Below are positions 1 to 9,458 of a stretch of DNA of 26,559 nt, piece after piece (the stretch's first letter is position 1; each line of letters begins with the position of its first letter). The notes under the pieces are model-generated. The model did no database searches. It saw only the letters and a list, made by a program, of their open reading frames with translations, and was not told the origin of the DNA. The position numbers and the translations under genes are program-made. This stretch comes from Gnetum montanum (Eukaryota > Streptophyta > Gnetopsida > Gnetales > Gnetaceae): assembly GCA_015680685.1 (NCBI GenBank), contig MNCI01008624.1, positions 26,684 to 53,242 on the forward strand, given 5' to 3'.

Positions 1-327
1 AATCTAATCGCGATGAGTAGCCGATTCCTTGGCTAGCCGTACACATTCGTCAATGCTCGTAACCAAGTCATACTCATGCCGCATTACTAGGAAAGAAGTA
101 AATAACATTAAATAAACCTATCCATGCACTACAAGGTTTATCCACAAAGCTCGTCTTTATTGCTGTACACAACTTGGGTTCAGGTACAAAGCTGCTCGAA
201 TAAAGAACCGTTCACTTGGGGGACTCCTACTGCGGGCACATGGAAAATATTCTATCTCTGGGGTGATCAATCCGCCAGAGCTTCACTACTTTATGCCTAT
301 GATTGAAAATGAGGGGAGTACCGCCTC

Positions 328-336
328 TTATTTATA
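328..336 (-). promoter_or_regulatory. TATA box of the partial LTR
   Basis: Minus-strand TATAAATAA followed by GAGGCGG. It lies about 16 bp downstream (minus strand) of the nearest palindrome and about 170 bp upstream of an AATAAA signal, the usual arrangement of a plant LTR promoter. Confidence 0.55.
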
Positions 337-351
337 GATTTGGCGGTGGAC

Positions 352-444
352 CGCGATATCGCGTACACGATATCGTAGGGAATGACGCAATATCGCATAC
401 GCAATATTGCAAGGGATGCAATATCGCGGATTGTGCATATCGCG
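352..444. repeat. Array of six ATAT-centred palindromes in the LTR U3
   Basis: Six copies of a roughly 10-12 bp motif of the form GCRATATYGC lie at 352-363 (CGCGATATCGCG, a perfect palindrome), 367-376 (ACGATATCGT, perfect), 387-396, 401-410 (GCAATATTGC, perfect), 418-427 and 435-444. Start-to-start spacing is 14 to 20 bp. They sit just upstream of the TATA box on the minus strand, where LTR enhancers lie, so a binding-site array is the natural reading. That role is inference. The CpG-rich variants among TpG/CpA variants suggest methylation decay of an originally uniform array. Confidence 0.7.
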
Positions 445-452
445 TCTCATCA

Positions 453-1600
453 ATTTTCATGTAATATTATTGATCTACATGTAGAATTTCTATCATTGTG
501 CTTGCCTCCCCAATCAATGTTTGAATAAGTATGAAATTTTCCACCTCATTTGATATAACTAATTCCATGATTTGTTATGCCTTTTACATATCTTAGTACA
601 TGAATAAAAGCATTAGGATGAGATTATCTAAAATCTTGTATGAATCTTGATAGAAGAGAGGTGGAAATGCCATATCTAATTTAGGATGAAAAAGAAATCA
701 AACTACTTCAATCATGCTTCTGTACAACATGAAATTAACTATGATTGTGCTATCTTTGTTTTGTTAGATTTATGATATGAGGAAGAGAAATATTAGTGTT
801 TTTTCCTTTGTTGATTTTCTCCTTTTCTAAAATTGATGTTGAATATTTTGTCTAAAGAATTTTGATTTCCTTCTTATCTTATTCAACTTGTAATCCAAGA
901 AAATACTTCAACTCTTCTGGATTTATATTTTAAATTCATTCTTCATGTTTGTGTTAAAGTCCTTTATCACTTCATCATTTGTGACTGTGAAGATGAGAAC
1001 ATCTATATAGAGAGAGATTATAATGAAATCCATATCATCATGTTTATAGTATAGTATTGGTTCAAGCATGTAAGATGAGTATCCTTTTGGTAGAAGATAG
1101 TCATTGATTCTATGAAACTAAATTCTTAGATCTTATTTAAGGTCATATACAATTTTTTTTAATTTGCAAACTTTGTCTTCTTTACCTTTGTTGGTGTATC
1201 ATTCTAGTTAATAAACATACACTTCTTCATTGATGCTACCATTCAAAAAAGCTAACTTTGTGTCCATCTAATGTAATTTGAGTTTTTGATAAGTAGTAAT
1301 TAAGAGAATGAGTTTGATGGTTTCAAATCTAGCTATTCGAGCAAAAATCTCTTTATATTTTATGTCCTTATTTTATTTGAATCCCCTTGCAACTAGTCTT
1401 GCTTTATACTTGATGAATTCTCCTTTTTCATCAAATTAGGTTTTGTACAATCATTTACAATCAATTATCTTTGTTCTTTTGATTTATCTACTAATTCCCA
1501 TGTTTTGTTTGTCATGATGGCTTCATACTCTCTGTCCATAACTTCTTTCTATGTTTTTGTTCTCAAGGCTTTTTCTATATTCTTTGGTTCTAGAGAGAGA
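453..1600 (-). pseudogene. Copia A reverse transcriptase and RNase H relic
   Basis: The reading starts near 1590 with an RT N-terminal region (EAIMTNKTWELVD) and continues through KYKARLVARGF, then MDTKLAFLNGSINEEVY from 1267 (family form QMDVKTAFLNG). The active-site block reads YIDVLIFT at 986-1009, where copia elements have YVDD, so the second catalytic Asp is Val. It goes on to ELKYFLGLQVE near 886-920 and RNase H (HVLRYVKGI, then SNIDWGG near 505-520). RNase H breaks off at about 455, before the SWQSK and EAEY blocks that normally follow. A TAG stands where the conserved Gln precedes MD. The enzyme would have copied element RNA into DNA; this copy cannot. Confidence 0.85.
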
Positions 1601-1789
1601 GATGAGTATACTATGTTGTTGATGACATTAGATCTAGTTATTCTTCTCTCAAAGAAATTATCCAACATTTGTTCTTGAGGGTGATTTCTTTGTACCCATG
1701 GTTTGGAATTTTTTTTGTACTTTTATTCCTTCATTTGAATTATAAAAATATATCACACCAAATTTATTTTTCATGAAAATCACATCTCT

Positions 1790-2540
1790 AGATAAGTGTC
1801 ATTTTTTCTCTATGGTATCATAGCAAGTATATATCTACTTATCTTACTATCATATCCTAGCAAAATGCATTTTTTTCTCTACTATCCAATTTATCTATAA
1901 CTTTCTTTAGGATTTTGACATTACAATGACATCCAAATATTCTTATATGTTTTATATTTGGATGTTTTCTATAGAAGAGTTTGTAGGACTATCTTTATTA
2001 TTACAACTAATTATTCTATTAGTAATGTAGGTTATTACATTCGTGTCTATGCTCTAAAACATTTTAGATATTTGAGCATTTTTAAGAAGACATCTCAACA
2101 TGTCTTGCAAGGTTATGTCTTTCCTTTCTACAATACTATTTGATTATGGACTATAGCCACATGTGATTTGATGAAAAATACCTTGATGTATACAAAATGT
2201 TTTCAATTCTTGATTAATGACCTCTACCCCACTATTAAATATGATGAATTTTATGGATATGCCCATACTATTTTTTATGACAATGTAGAAGTATTTAAAT
2301 GTGATTAGTACCTTAACCTTAATCTTCATGTTGTATGTCTAGGTATATATTGAAAAATCATCTACCATGATTAGTGTATAATTAGTTCTTTCTATTAAGA
2401 TGATAGGCATAAGTCCAATGAGATCTATGTGAAGACGATCAAGAGAACATTCTTTTCTTTGCATAGTTGTTATGTGAGGACTATTGATTTTCTTTCCTTA
2501 AATGCATATTTTACATTTTCCATTGGGATTATTTCTTATT
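1790..2540 (-). pseudogene. Copia A integrase relic
   Basis: A zinc-binding CKIC pair lies at 2504-2515, followed by the catalytic core: LHIDLIG at about 2421-2437, then a MVDDFS block at 2351-2368. A 61-codon open piece at 2144-2329 contains FNSGVE where the family has a DNGTEF block, so the second catalytic Asp is Ser or Asn. VERKD near 2120-2131 keeps the catalytic Glu context. Downstream comes the linker block KCILLGYDS at about 1850-1873, typical of the region between integrase and RT in copia polyproteins. Several stops and at least one active-site loss mean it is inactive. Integrase would have joined the cDNA ends to chromosomal DNA. Confidence 0.85.
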
Positions 2541-2839
2541 TAAATTCCTATTTTTTTCTTTAAGTTTGTTATTTTATCTAGGTTGTTCTCAGATGTGTCT
2601 CCCAATCTTTTATGTTAAATTTTGGCTTCTTTATTTGTTGTTGGATGCTTGGAAATGCTTTGATATGGGTCTTTGTGTATTTCTTTTTCTACTTAGTTAT
2701 TATCTTGCATGTGGTTTCCTCTCAAATCAAATTGACTACAAACTATGAAATAAATTCTATTATTCTAGGCTTTTATTCTAATGTTTTTTCTTTGTTCTTC
2801 TTTTTAATAATGTGCCAATCATCTTTGAAGCTAATTTTA

Positions 2840-3075
2840 TTTTTTTTCTTGGTCATTTTTCCTTCTAACATAAGAGGATTTATGATATTTGGTATATAGG
2901 CATTAGTGATAACTATAACCTTGTTTTTTGGTAATTTGATAATATAATTTCCAACTCCTTCTCTATTAAGATGGTTACCATCTTCTATTTTTATGTTATC
3001 AATTATTCTTAATTTTTATTAAAGAAGATGAAACTTATATAGTATCATGTGATTTGAACATCCATTATCTATAAT
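2840..3075 (-). pseudogene. Copia A aspartic protease relic
   Basis: The active-site block reads IIDNGCSNHM at the right end of this interval; the family form is (D)SGCS.HM, so the catalytic DSG triplet has become DNG. Two adjacent stop codons follow. Further blocks match the copia protease: KIEDGNHLNREGVGNY (V.LADG....GIG) and ITNAYIPNIINPLM (L..VLYVPNL..NLLS). It follows gag in the same frame, as expected for a gag-pol polyprotein. The protease would have cut that polyprotein. Confidence 0.8.
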
Positions 3076-3108
3076 TTAAGGATTTTTCCTGATTTTTTTT
3101 TTTTGGAA

Positions 3109-4062
3109 TTAAGGACTTTGGTCTTCTTGATTTGATGTCATTAATCCTTCTTTATCTTTGTTTTGGAGTTGAAGAGCACCAAGTCCAATGTTATCCAAAC
3201 ATACTTTTATGGTATGACCTCTTTTATTACAAAGTTTACATAGAGGGATTTAAGAATTTCTTTGTCCTTTTGAATTCCATTTTCCTTTTATAAAACCTCT
3301 ACCTCTATTATCCCTTTGTAAAGTCTCTAGCTTATCTAAATTGCTTTGGTCTTGAGAGTAACTTCTATTGAATCTTCCTCTTTCTCTATTAACTGTGAAG
3401 ACTTATTCTTTATCATTTTTTTTAGTTCTCATATTTTAAAGTATTCTAATTTGAGTAACTAGATTATTCATAGTGAGTTCCTTGAATTCTTTATCTTGTA
3501 GAAAATTCATCATCATGTTTTGGTATCTATGATCATTGTGAAGAGCTATCATAATCTTCTATACTTTTTCATGCTAAGTAAAGCCACATCCAATTTATCA
3601 ATTTTTTCTATGTTGATATACATCCTTATAAAAAACTCTTCAATGTCTTCATCTCTTTTTATTTCTAATTTATCAAACTGAATTCTATATAGTAGTTATT
3701 TTATATGTTAATTCTTGGTGTTGCAAATATAATCTAAGCATAATCTTTTTTACATTTTTTCAGAAATCTTTAATGAGCATAATATTCTAGCTACTTTTTT
3801 AATACAATGAAAATAATGATCATTCTTACATGTGAATTTTTCTCTTCGAATTTTCTCCTTCTAGGAGTTCTTGAATCAAAGAATCTTCTTTGCCTTTATT
3901 TTCTCCTTTTAAGGTTACTTTGATAGGAACTTCTACAAGTTCTATCACATTCCATACTTCATCAACTTTTAAAGGTCCTTTTATCATTTCATTTCAAAGA
4001 ATGAAATATTGGATCCCATTAAAGATAATGGAATATTTGGCTATTTCCTTATTGCAACTCAT
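3109..4062 (-). pseudogene. Copia A gag relic with intact CCHC zinc knuckle
   Basis: A start ATG at 4062 opens a frame with the gag N-terminal pattern (IFNGIQYFIL, family form 'F.G.NY..W'), then charged sequence near EVWNVIELVE. The C-terminal part has a complete CX2CX4HX4C zinc knuckle, CKLCNKRGHTIKVC, at 3199-3240, so the nucleocapsid motif survives although stops interrupt the frame. The frame ends at a TAA at 3109 and the protease follows in the same frame. Gag would have formed the cytoplasmic virus-like particle. A 104-residue-scale match over several blocks makes the call firm; exact residues between blocks are degraded. Confidence 0.8.
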
Positions 4063-4551
4063 GATGGCTAACTCTAATATCTATTTTGTTAAAAAATTCT
4101 TTTTAATTACTTTAGTTGATGATGAGAAATGATAAAAATTTTTAGAAAATTGAATAATGATGTTTCTAATAAGAATTCCTTATAGATAAGCTGAATTAAT
4201 TTGAATGAAATTTGATTGACTTATGTAGCTTTGACTTTTGATCTTTTAGATGTGAAAAATTTAAAATGTTTGAAAGTCTCAAGTACAAGAAAATGAGTTA
4301 TAAAATTCTTGATAATGCATTTAATATGATGATTATCTAATAATTTAATTATAATGATGACTATGATGATGGACTTATAATTATAAATGAAAGTTGATAC
4401 TAGAAATGGTTGTGTAAATGAAAGAAGGAAAATGAAAGTTATGAAATTGCAAAGAAAATCAAATCATTCATGTATGACCTTATAATTTATAAAAACTGAT
4501 TAGAGTCATACTTGGAAAACTTGAGAAGTCATTCCTCATAGTGGAAATTAT
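4063..4551. other. No gene seen; AT-rich leader or flank of copia A
   Basis: The stretch between the copia A gag start and the left LTR of copia B is AT-rich with short degenerate runs around GATGATGA at 4325-4375. I found no primer-binding site, LTR terminus, tRNA-like box or coding pattern. It could be the remains of the copia A 5' leader and LTR, or pre-existing sequence. Confidence 0.4.
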
Positions 4552-4925
4552 TGGAAAAAAAGAGGGCACAACACCATGAATTGGCTTGTGTAGTATTTTC
4601 CCACTTGTATGTTAAAAGCAGGATATAAACTAATAGAGTAGACAGCGGAAGTAAAGTGCAAAATAATAGCACCCAAGAACACAAAGATTTATGTGGTTCA
4701 TCCTTATTTGGAATACGTCCTCAGGCCAATCTCTGAATAAATATTCTTCCATTAATAAATAGAAGGAATACAAAAATATCTCTCTAGTTAATTACTAGAG
4801 GTATACAAAATTGACACACACCCTCAAGAAAAACCCAAGCTCACAAGGCTTATTTGTGTGTCTCTCCCTTTGGCCTCTCTTTCTCTCTTTGGCCATTGTC
4901 TTCTCTTCTTCCTACTTCCATTTTT

Positions 4926-4959
4926 CATTTCCCCTAGCTACTTATAGCCAAGGGAAATG
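4926..4959 (-). promoter_or_regulatory. TATA motif inside an inverted repeat, 3' LTR
   Basis: Arms 4926-4940 and 4945-4959 pair with two mismatches around a 4-nt spacer; the minus-strand TATAAG motif lies at the base of the spacer. The other LTR carries the same structure with perfect arms. Confidence 0.6.
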
Positions 4960-4980
4960 ACTTGTGCTACCTAAATTAGA

Positions 4981-5129
4981 CAACCTTTGTTAAAGGCTAC
5001 CTAAATTAGTAGCCAATGTGGGCTACTAATTTTGGTTGGCTGCCTAACTTAGGCAACCTTCATTAAAGGCTACCTAGATTAGCATCCAATGTGCACTACT
5101 AATTTTGGTTAGCTACCTAACTTGTTAGG
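4981..5129. repeat. 73-bp tandem duplication in U3 of the 3' LTR
   Basis: Two units, 4981-5053 and 5054-5129, share TTAAAGGCTACCTA, AGCCAATGTG or its variant, and CTACTAATTTTGGTT. The same two-unit structure is present in the other LTR at 9888-9960 and 9961-10034, so it predates this insertion. Within each unit TAGCC/GGCTA and CTAA/TTAG elements are inversely related, giving short potential stems. Confidence 0.8.
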
Positions 5130-5212
5130 TAGACTTACTTCTCCCCCTTCCCCTTCCATTTTTTCAAATACATTGTGAGCCCTTCATGTTGGAGGAACCC
5201 ACACACATCAAT

Positions 5213-5228
5213 CTCCCCCTCCCAACTA
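5213..5228 (-). other. Polypurine tract of copia B
   Basis: Minus-strand GTTGGGAGGGGGAGAT ends exactly where the LTR begins (TGATGTGTG). It lies just after the stop of the RNase H frame, the position and composition expected of the plus-strand primer in this copia lineage. Confidence 0.8.
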
Positions 5229-5239
5229 CATGAAGGGCT

Positions 5240-6781
5240 TAGCCATTCCAGCAATTTCTCTATAGATCTCAATCTTATCCTTGGATATGGTTCTTGTCAT
5301 CATATCCAAACCATTTTAACTTGTGTGATTCTTCTCTAGTTTCAATTGCTTGGAATTTAATACTTCTCGTATCCAGTGATACCTCACATCAATATACTTC
5401 AACCTTGAGTGAAAAGAAGCATTTTTACTAAGATGTATAGCACTTTAACTATCATAGTACAAGATATACCTATCTTGCTTAAGCTCGAGCTCCTATAGGA
5501 ATTTCATCATCCACAACAATTCATTGCTAAATTTAGTAGTGTCAATGAACTTTGCTTTAGTTATTGAAATCACAACACATTTCTACAACTTTGATTGCCA
5601 AGACACAACTCCCCCTGCAAAGGTTATCAAATAACTCGAGATAGATTTTCTAGAGTCTACATCTCTAGCCAAATCAGCATCAAAACAGCCCTCTAGTTCA
5701 AGCTTTCCATTTCCAAAACATAGTGAGAGTTTGGAAGTTCCTTGAAGGCACCTGAGAATCCATTTAACTGCAACCCAATGTTCTCTTCCTAAATTGAAGA
5801 GGAATCTACTCACAACACCAACTATGTAAGCAATGTTTGGTCTTGTGCAAACCATAGCATACATCAAACTTCCTGCTATTGAAACATATGGAATCTTGCT
5901 CATTTCTTCCTTCTCCATTTTTATGGAAGGGTACTACTCCTTGCTCAACTTGAAGTGATTAGCAAGTGGTGAAGTTACTAACTTGGTTCATGTGGAACCT
6001 CTCTAGCACTTGCTTAAAGTATTTCTCTTGCAATATCCATACTTTCCTCAAACTTCTATCCTGATAACTACGCATACCAAGGATCTACATAGCTGGATCC
6101 AAATCTTTCATAGCAAAAAATTTGCTAAGATCCTTCTTCAAATTTTTTATTTTCTAGACATCCTTTCCAATAATCAACATATCATCTACATAAAATAGGA
6201 GGATAAAAAAATTTCCATCTACAAATTTCTTCACAAACACACAATGATCTATAGTAGTCTTGTTGTATTCATGCTCTATCATAAAAGACTCAAATTTCTT
6301 GTATCATTACTATGGTGCTAACTTTCATCCATGTATACTCTTCTTTAGTCTACACACCATTTTTCCATTTTCCTTTAACTTTAAACCCATCCAATTGCTC
6401 TAGATAGTTCTCTTCCTCCAAATCACCATGGAGCAAGGTAGTCTTCATATCCATTTGCTCAACCTCCAAGTTTAAACTTGTAACCAAACTCAAAATTTTT
6501 CTAATGGATGTCATATTCACCACTGGAATGAAGATTTCTTCAAAGTCAATTCCTTTTCTTTGATTAAACCCTTTTACAACCAACCTCACCTTATATCTTA
6601 TTTCATCTCCATCAACCTTTAGCTAATACATCCACTTGTTCCTCAATGCTTTTCGCTTTTTTGGTAATTCCACCAACTCATATGTCTCATTCTTCTTCAA
6701 TGACTACATTTCTAATTACATTCCTTTGACCCATTCCTTCTTATATTTATCTACCAAAGCCTCATCATAACTTTTAGCTTC
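5240..6781 (-). pseudogene. Copia B reverse transcriptase and RNase H relic
   Basis: The reading begins near 6781 (KSYDEALVDKYKKEW), passes NETYELVELPKK and NKWMY, then an open piece at 6350-6589 with RLVVKGFNQRKGIDFEEIF and QMDMKTTLLHGDLEEENY. The catalytic YVDDML block is intact at about 6180-6192. RNase H is a 111-codon open piece at 5583-5918 with GSLMYAMVCTRPNIAYIVGV, the FDADLARD block and GGVVSWQSKL, followed by a TAG where the family has Gln, and then an ending like TNT1-type elements (DMMTR, AGMAKPF-like) before the polypurine tract. Frame changes between 6589 and 6190 and again before 5918 show two net indels. RT/RNase H would have made the element cDNA. Confidence 0.9.
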
Positions 6782-6881
6782 TCCCCCTTTAGTCGACACC
6801 ACATACTCATTAGGAGGATACTTTCTAGAAGGCCAGTGACTTCTTGTGGATCTTCTCAATGGTACTTCAAATGCACTTTAA

Positions 6882-7912
6882 ATTTTTTGATGACCATAAT
6901 CTATGGGAGCTTGAGTAACTTCTTTTTCATTTCCATCTTCATTTTTTGATTTAGGTATCAGGACAGGATCATGATTCACCTTATCACTTTGCTCTGGTTT
7001 CTAGATCTCCTTATTAATGTCTCTGATAAACTGATCTTCAATGAATACAATATCTCATCATCTAACTATTTTCTTTGTAAAATAATCAAATAGCCTAGAA
7101 CCAAACTCATCATTTCCATGTCCCAAAAATATACATTCCCTAGTTTTTACATCAATCTTGGATCTCTCATATTTTGGGATGTGCACAAATGCTCTGCAAC
7201 CAAACACTTTCAAATGATCATAGAAGACATCTTTATTATGTCATACTCTCTCTGGAATATCTCTATCCAAAGGAACTAAGGGAGAAATATTGAACAAATC
7301 AACAATTGTCTTCATAGCTTCTCCCCACAATGTTTTCGGAAACTTTGCAAGTGACAGCATGCTCCTAGAATTTTTCATAATAGTCTAGTTCATCCTTTCA
7401 ACTAGACCATTTGGCTAAGAAATCTTTGAAGGAGTCTTCTGGTGTTGGATACCATGACCCTTGCAATACTCAAAGAACACTCCCATGTATTGACCTCCAT
7501 TGTTTGTTTTGATACACTTCAATGTCCTACTAGCCTCTCTTTCTACACTCATATGGAAATGATTAAACACATCTACCACCTGATCTTTCATTATCAAGTT
7601 GGATAACCACACCTCCCTGGAGTGATCATTAATAAGTGTAACAAAGTAGTATGCCCCACCAATTGATCTTATTGGCATCAGACCACAAATATTAGGATGC
7701 ATCAAATCTAAAACATGCTTACTTCTATGTGGAAGTGAGCTCTTAAGGGTGACTCTATGTTGTTTTCTAGCTAAACAATCTATACAGCTCTTCAAATGTA
7801 TGCCTTTAACCTTCAAAAGTATATTATTCTTAGCTAGGATATCTAGCTCCTTTTGGCTAATGTGGCCAAGATGTTTATGCCATAACTCCATTGTCACATC
7901 ATCCTTCACCAC
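6882..7912 (-). pseudogene. Copia B integrase relic with both Asp residues lost
   Basis: A 165-codon open piece at 7415-7912 starts in the gag-pre-integrase domain (LWHKHLGHISQKELDIL, then CIDCLARKQHRV). The core follows: DLMHPNICGLM, GGAYYFVTLINDHSREVW, LKCIKTNNGGQY and FEYCKGHGIQHQKT. The family has HSDVCGPM and RSDNGGEY at the two Asp sites, and both read Asn here (G-to-A changes), while VERMN in the next stretch keeps the catalytic Glu. The frame goes on through KVFGCRAFVHIP and ECIFLGHGNDEFG, interrupted by TAG and TGA, to the linker before RT. Same frame as the protease upstream. Confidence 0.9.
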
Positions 7913-7960
7913 ATTGATGATGTCTTAGATGACATGTGCTTGCATCATGTATAGAGAATG

Positions 7961-8296
7961 CTACTTCTTTCCTCTAGCTACCACCAATAAACCCTTGGTG
8001 AGTTTCCAATGTCCTTCTTTGAGGTTATTCTCATAGCCATCATCATCTAGTTTCATCATGAATAAAACGTTAAGTCTAATATCTGGAACATGTTTGGCAT
8101 TTCTCAAAATTAGTCTACAACCATTATTCATCCTCAAGAAAACATCTCCAATGTTGATTGCTTTACTTGAATCATCATTTTCCATCTTTACTTCACCATA
8201 ATCTCCTTGAGTATAGAATGAAAAGAAGTCTCTTTTGGATGTAACATGGATAGAAGCACCACTATCAATTACCCAATCTATTTCTTGGGTTGCCAA
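7961..8296 (-). pseudogene. Copia B aspartic protease relic
   Basis: A 111-codon open piece on the minus strand contains WVIDSGASIHVTS, the intact DSG(A/T) active site of a retroviral-type protease. The downstream pattern is that of Tnt1-like elements: GEVKMEND, INIGDVFL, AKHVPDIRLNVL, HWKLTKGLLVVARGKK. It is bounded by stops on both sides but lies in the same frame as the integrase. The first in-frame Met is probably not a true start, because the protease was part of a polyprotein. Confidence 0.9.
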
Positions 8297-8329
8297 TTAA
8301 AAGTACCAGCCTCACTCATGTCTCTAAGG

Positions 8330-9179
8330 ATGTAAGCCTCATGATTGACAACTAAAGCCTGATCTCCATCATTCTCATTTGGTTGTTACTACTGCTACTC
8401 CTCTTGCTTCAACTTTCTCCAAGTATTCTTCATATGTCCCTTCTTTCCACAATGATAACACTTAATCTCCTTTTTGAATTTGGACTTGCTTCTAGCATTT
8501 CCATGCTTTTGTGAATCTTTTCTCTAGCTCCTAACCCATTTTTTTCTAACCATTGCCTCAAAACTGGAACTTGTGGAGCTTGTCATCTTTCTTCTTATTT
8601 CTTCATTTAGGAGATTGCTCTTAATTTGGTTGAATGATACAACTCCATTTGGGGCTAAGTTTGTTATTGAAATTCTACGTGTCTTCCAACTTTGTGGCTA
8701 GGAACCAAGAATTATTATACCCTATAATTCTTCATTGAAGTTGATATTCAAATTTGCAATTTGATTCATAATGTCCTACATCTCATTGATATGGTTAGAT
8801 ATGGGAGTACCTTCTTTGTACTTGTTGTTCATCAATTTTGTTATCAAGTACATTTCATTTCCTCCTATCTTTCTAGCATACATCTCCTCTAAGTTATTCA
8901 GAGACTTTTGGTAGATTTTTTTGTGAAGAAAATATGATAAACATTATCATCCACCTTATGGAAAATATACCCTACAACTTGCCTATCCAACATTTGTGGC
9001 TCCTCATCATCCATTACTACTGGCTTTGTATTAGTGATAGAAGCATAACACTTTTTATAGTATAGAACGTCTTCCATTTATCCTTTCCATAACTAATAAT
9101 TTTTAGAATTCAAATAAACCATTCTACCAGTATTTATGTCCATGCTATTAACTCCACTATTGTTGCTATTTTTTTCCAT
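8330..9179 (-). pseudogene. Copia B gag relic with a broken zinc knuckle
   Basis: ATG at 9179 opens a frame reading MVYLNSKNY, then LWKG and MEDVLYYKKCY, the Tnt1/Hopscotch gag N-terminus ('MVRLNGSNY..WK..MEDLLYVKDLY'). DRQVVGYIFHKVDDNVYHI matches the next conserved block. The zinc knuckle at 8419-8460 reads CYHCGKKGHMKNTW, so its last Cys has become Trp. Several stops and a frame slip interrupt the domain. Gag would have packaged the RNA. Confidence 0.85.
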
Positions 9180-9294
9180 AACAACACACAAAAATACTCA
9201 CAAATTTTTCAACAAATTCCACATGCTTCAGTATCACAAACTGCTACAAGAACTTGCTCTACTATAGTGAACGAGTTGCTACAATACTGAGATG

Positions 9295-9392
9295 CTATAG
9301 TAGACAACCTACTATCATGTCATTCTACTACAATATCAAGTTACTATAGTAGATAACCTGCTACAATGTCATTCGACTACAATATCAAGTTG
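9295..9392. repeat. Two-copy 49-bp minisatellite in the copia B leader
   Basis: Units 9295-9343 and 9344-9392 share CTATAGTAGA.AACCT, CATTC.ACTACAATATCAAGTT and continue into a partial third unit starting CTACAATACC. The whole stretch 9240-9405 is rich in CTAC, ACTA and their complements. It lies between the 5' LTR and the gag start, i.e. in the untranslated leader of copia B. Confidence 0.75.
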
Positions 9393-9458
9393 CTACAATA
9401 CCTTGTGCACTATTCATAGAAATAAAATTTTTTTGTTTGTGATATCCAAGCGAGTTAT

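Larger units (their letters stand above)
1..452 (-). mobile_element. Partial LTR (U3-R-U5), minus strand, cut by the window edge
   Basis: Read on the minus strand, this block starts TGATGAGACGCG at 452 and passes through a palindrome-rich U3. A TATA-type promoter (TATAAATAAG, 328-336) follows, then a GC-richer transcript-like stretch with an AATAAA signal at 156-161. That is the order U3, promoter, R, U5 of a plant LTR. It does not belong to the adjoining copia element: the copia RNase H reading continues to about 455 and stops in the middle of the domain where this block begins. It is therefore probably the leading LTR of a later insertion, or a solo LTR. The other terminus and the target-site duplication lie outside the window. 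The family (copia or gypsy) cannot be decided without the internal region. The 60-codon open frame on the plus strand here is a chance frame. Confidence 0.6.
453..4062 (-). mobile_element. Decayed Ty1/copia element A (internal region only)
   Basis: The minus strand gives, in order from right to left, gag with a zinc knuckle, an aspartic protease motif, an integrase zinc and core region, reverse transcriptase and RNase H. That is the copia order (integrase before RT). Gag and protease share one minus-strand frame; integrase and RT share another. Many stop codons interrupt all domains. No LTR pair was recognised: the left side is cut at 452/453 by a foreign LTR, and nothing LTR-like with matching ends is visible right of gag. 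It looks clearly older than copia element B to its right. Confidence 0.85.
4552..5212 (-). repeat. 3' LTR of copia B
   Basis: The minus-strand LTR starts TGATGTGTGTGGGTTCC at 5212, directly after the polypurine tract, and ends near 4552 at ...TTTTTTCCA. It contains a 73-bp tandem repeat in U3, a hairpin that encloses the TATA motif, and a long transcript region matching the right LTR (for example AGCACAAGGCTTATTT-type blocks and the shared TTTCCCACTTG near the left end). It is about 661 bp long. Confidence 0.85.

Noticed and set aside
124-306. 60-codon plus frame
   Set aside because: Antisense to the LTR transcript region; no motif.
2566-2899. Overlapping plus-strand frames with membrane-like sequence
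   Set aside because: Complement of the copia A protease-to-integrase region; Phe and Leu richness comes from AT-rich antisense sequence.
4520-4551. GAAGTCATTCCTCATA left of copia B resembling the gypsy RT start right of it (GAGGTCATTCCTTACATA)
   Set aside because: The match is about 15 bases, far longer than a target duplication yet too short and imperfect to show that copia B split a gypsy pol; the rest of 4063-4551 does not read as RT.
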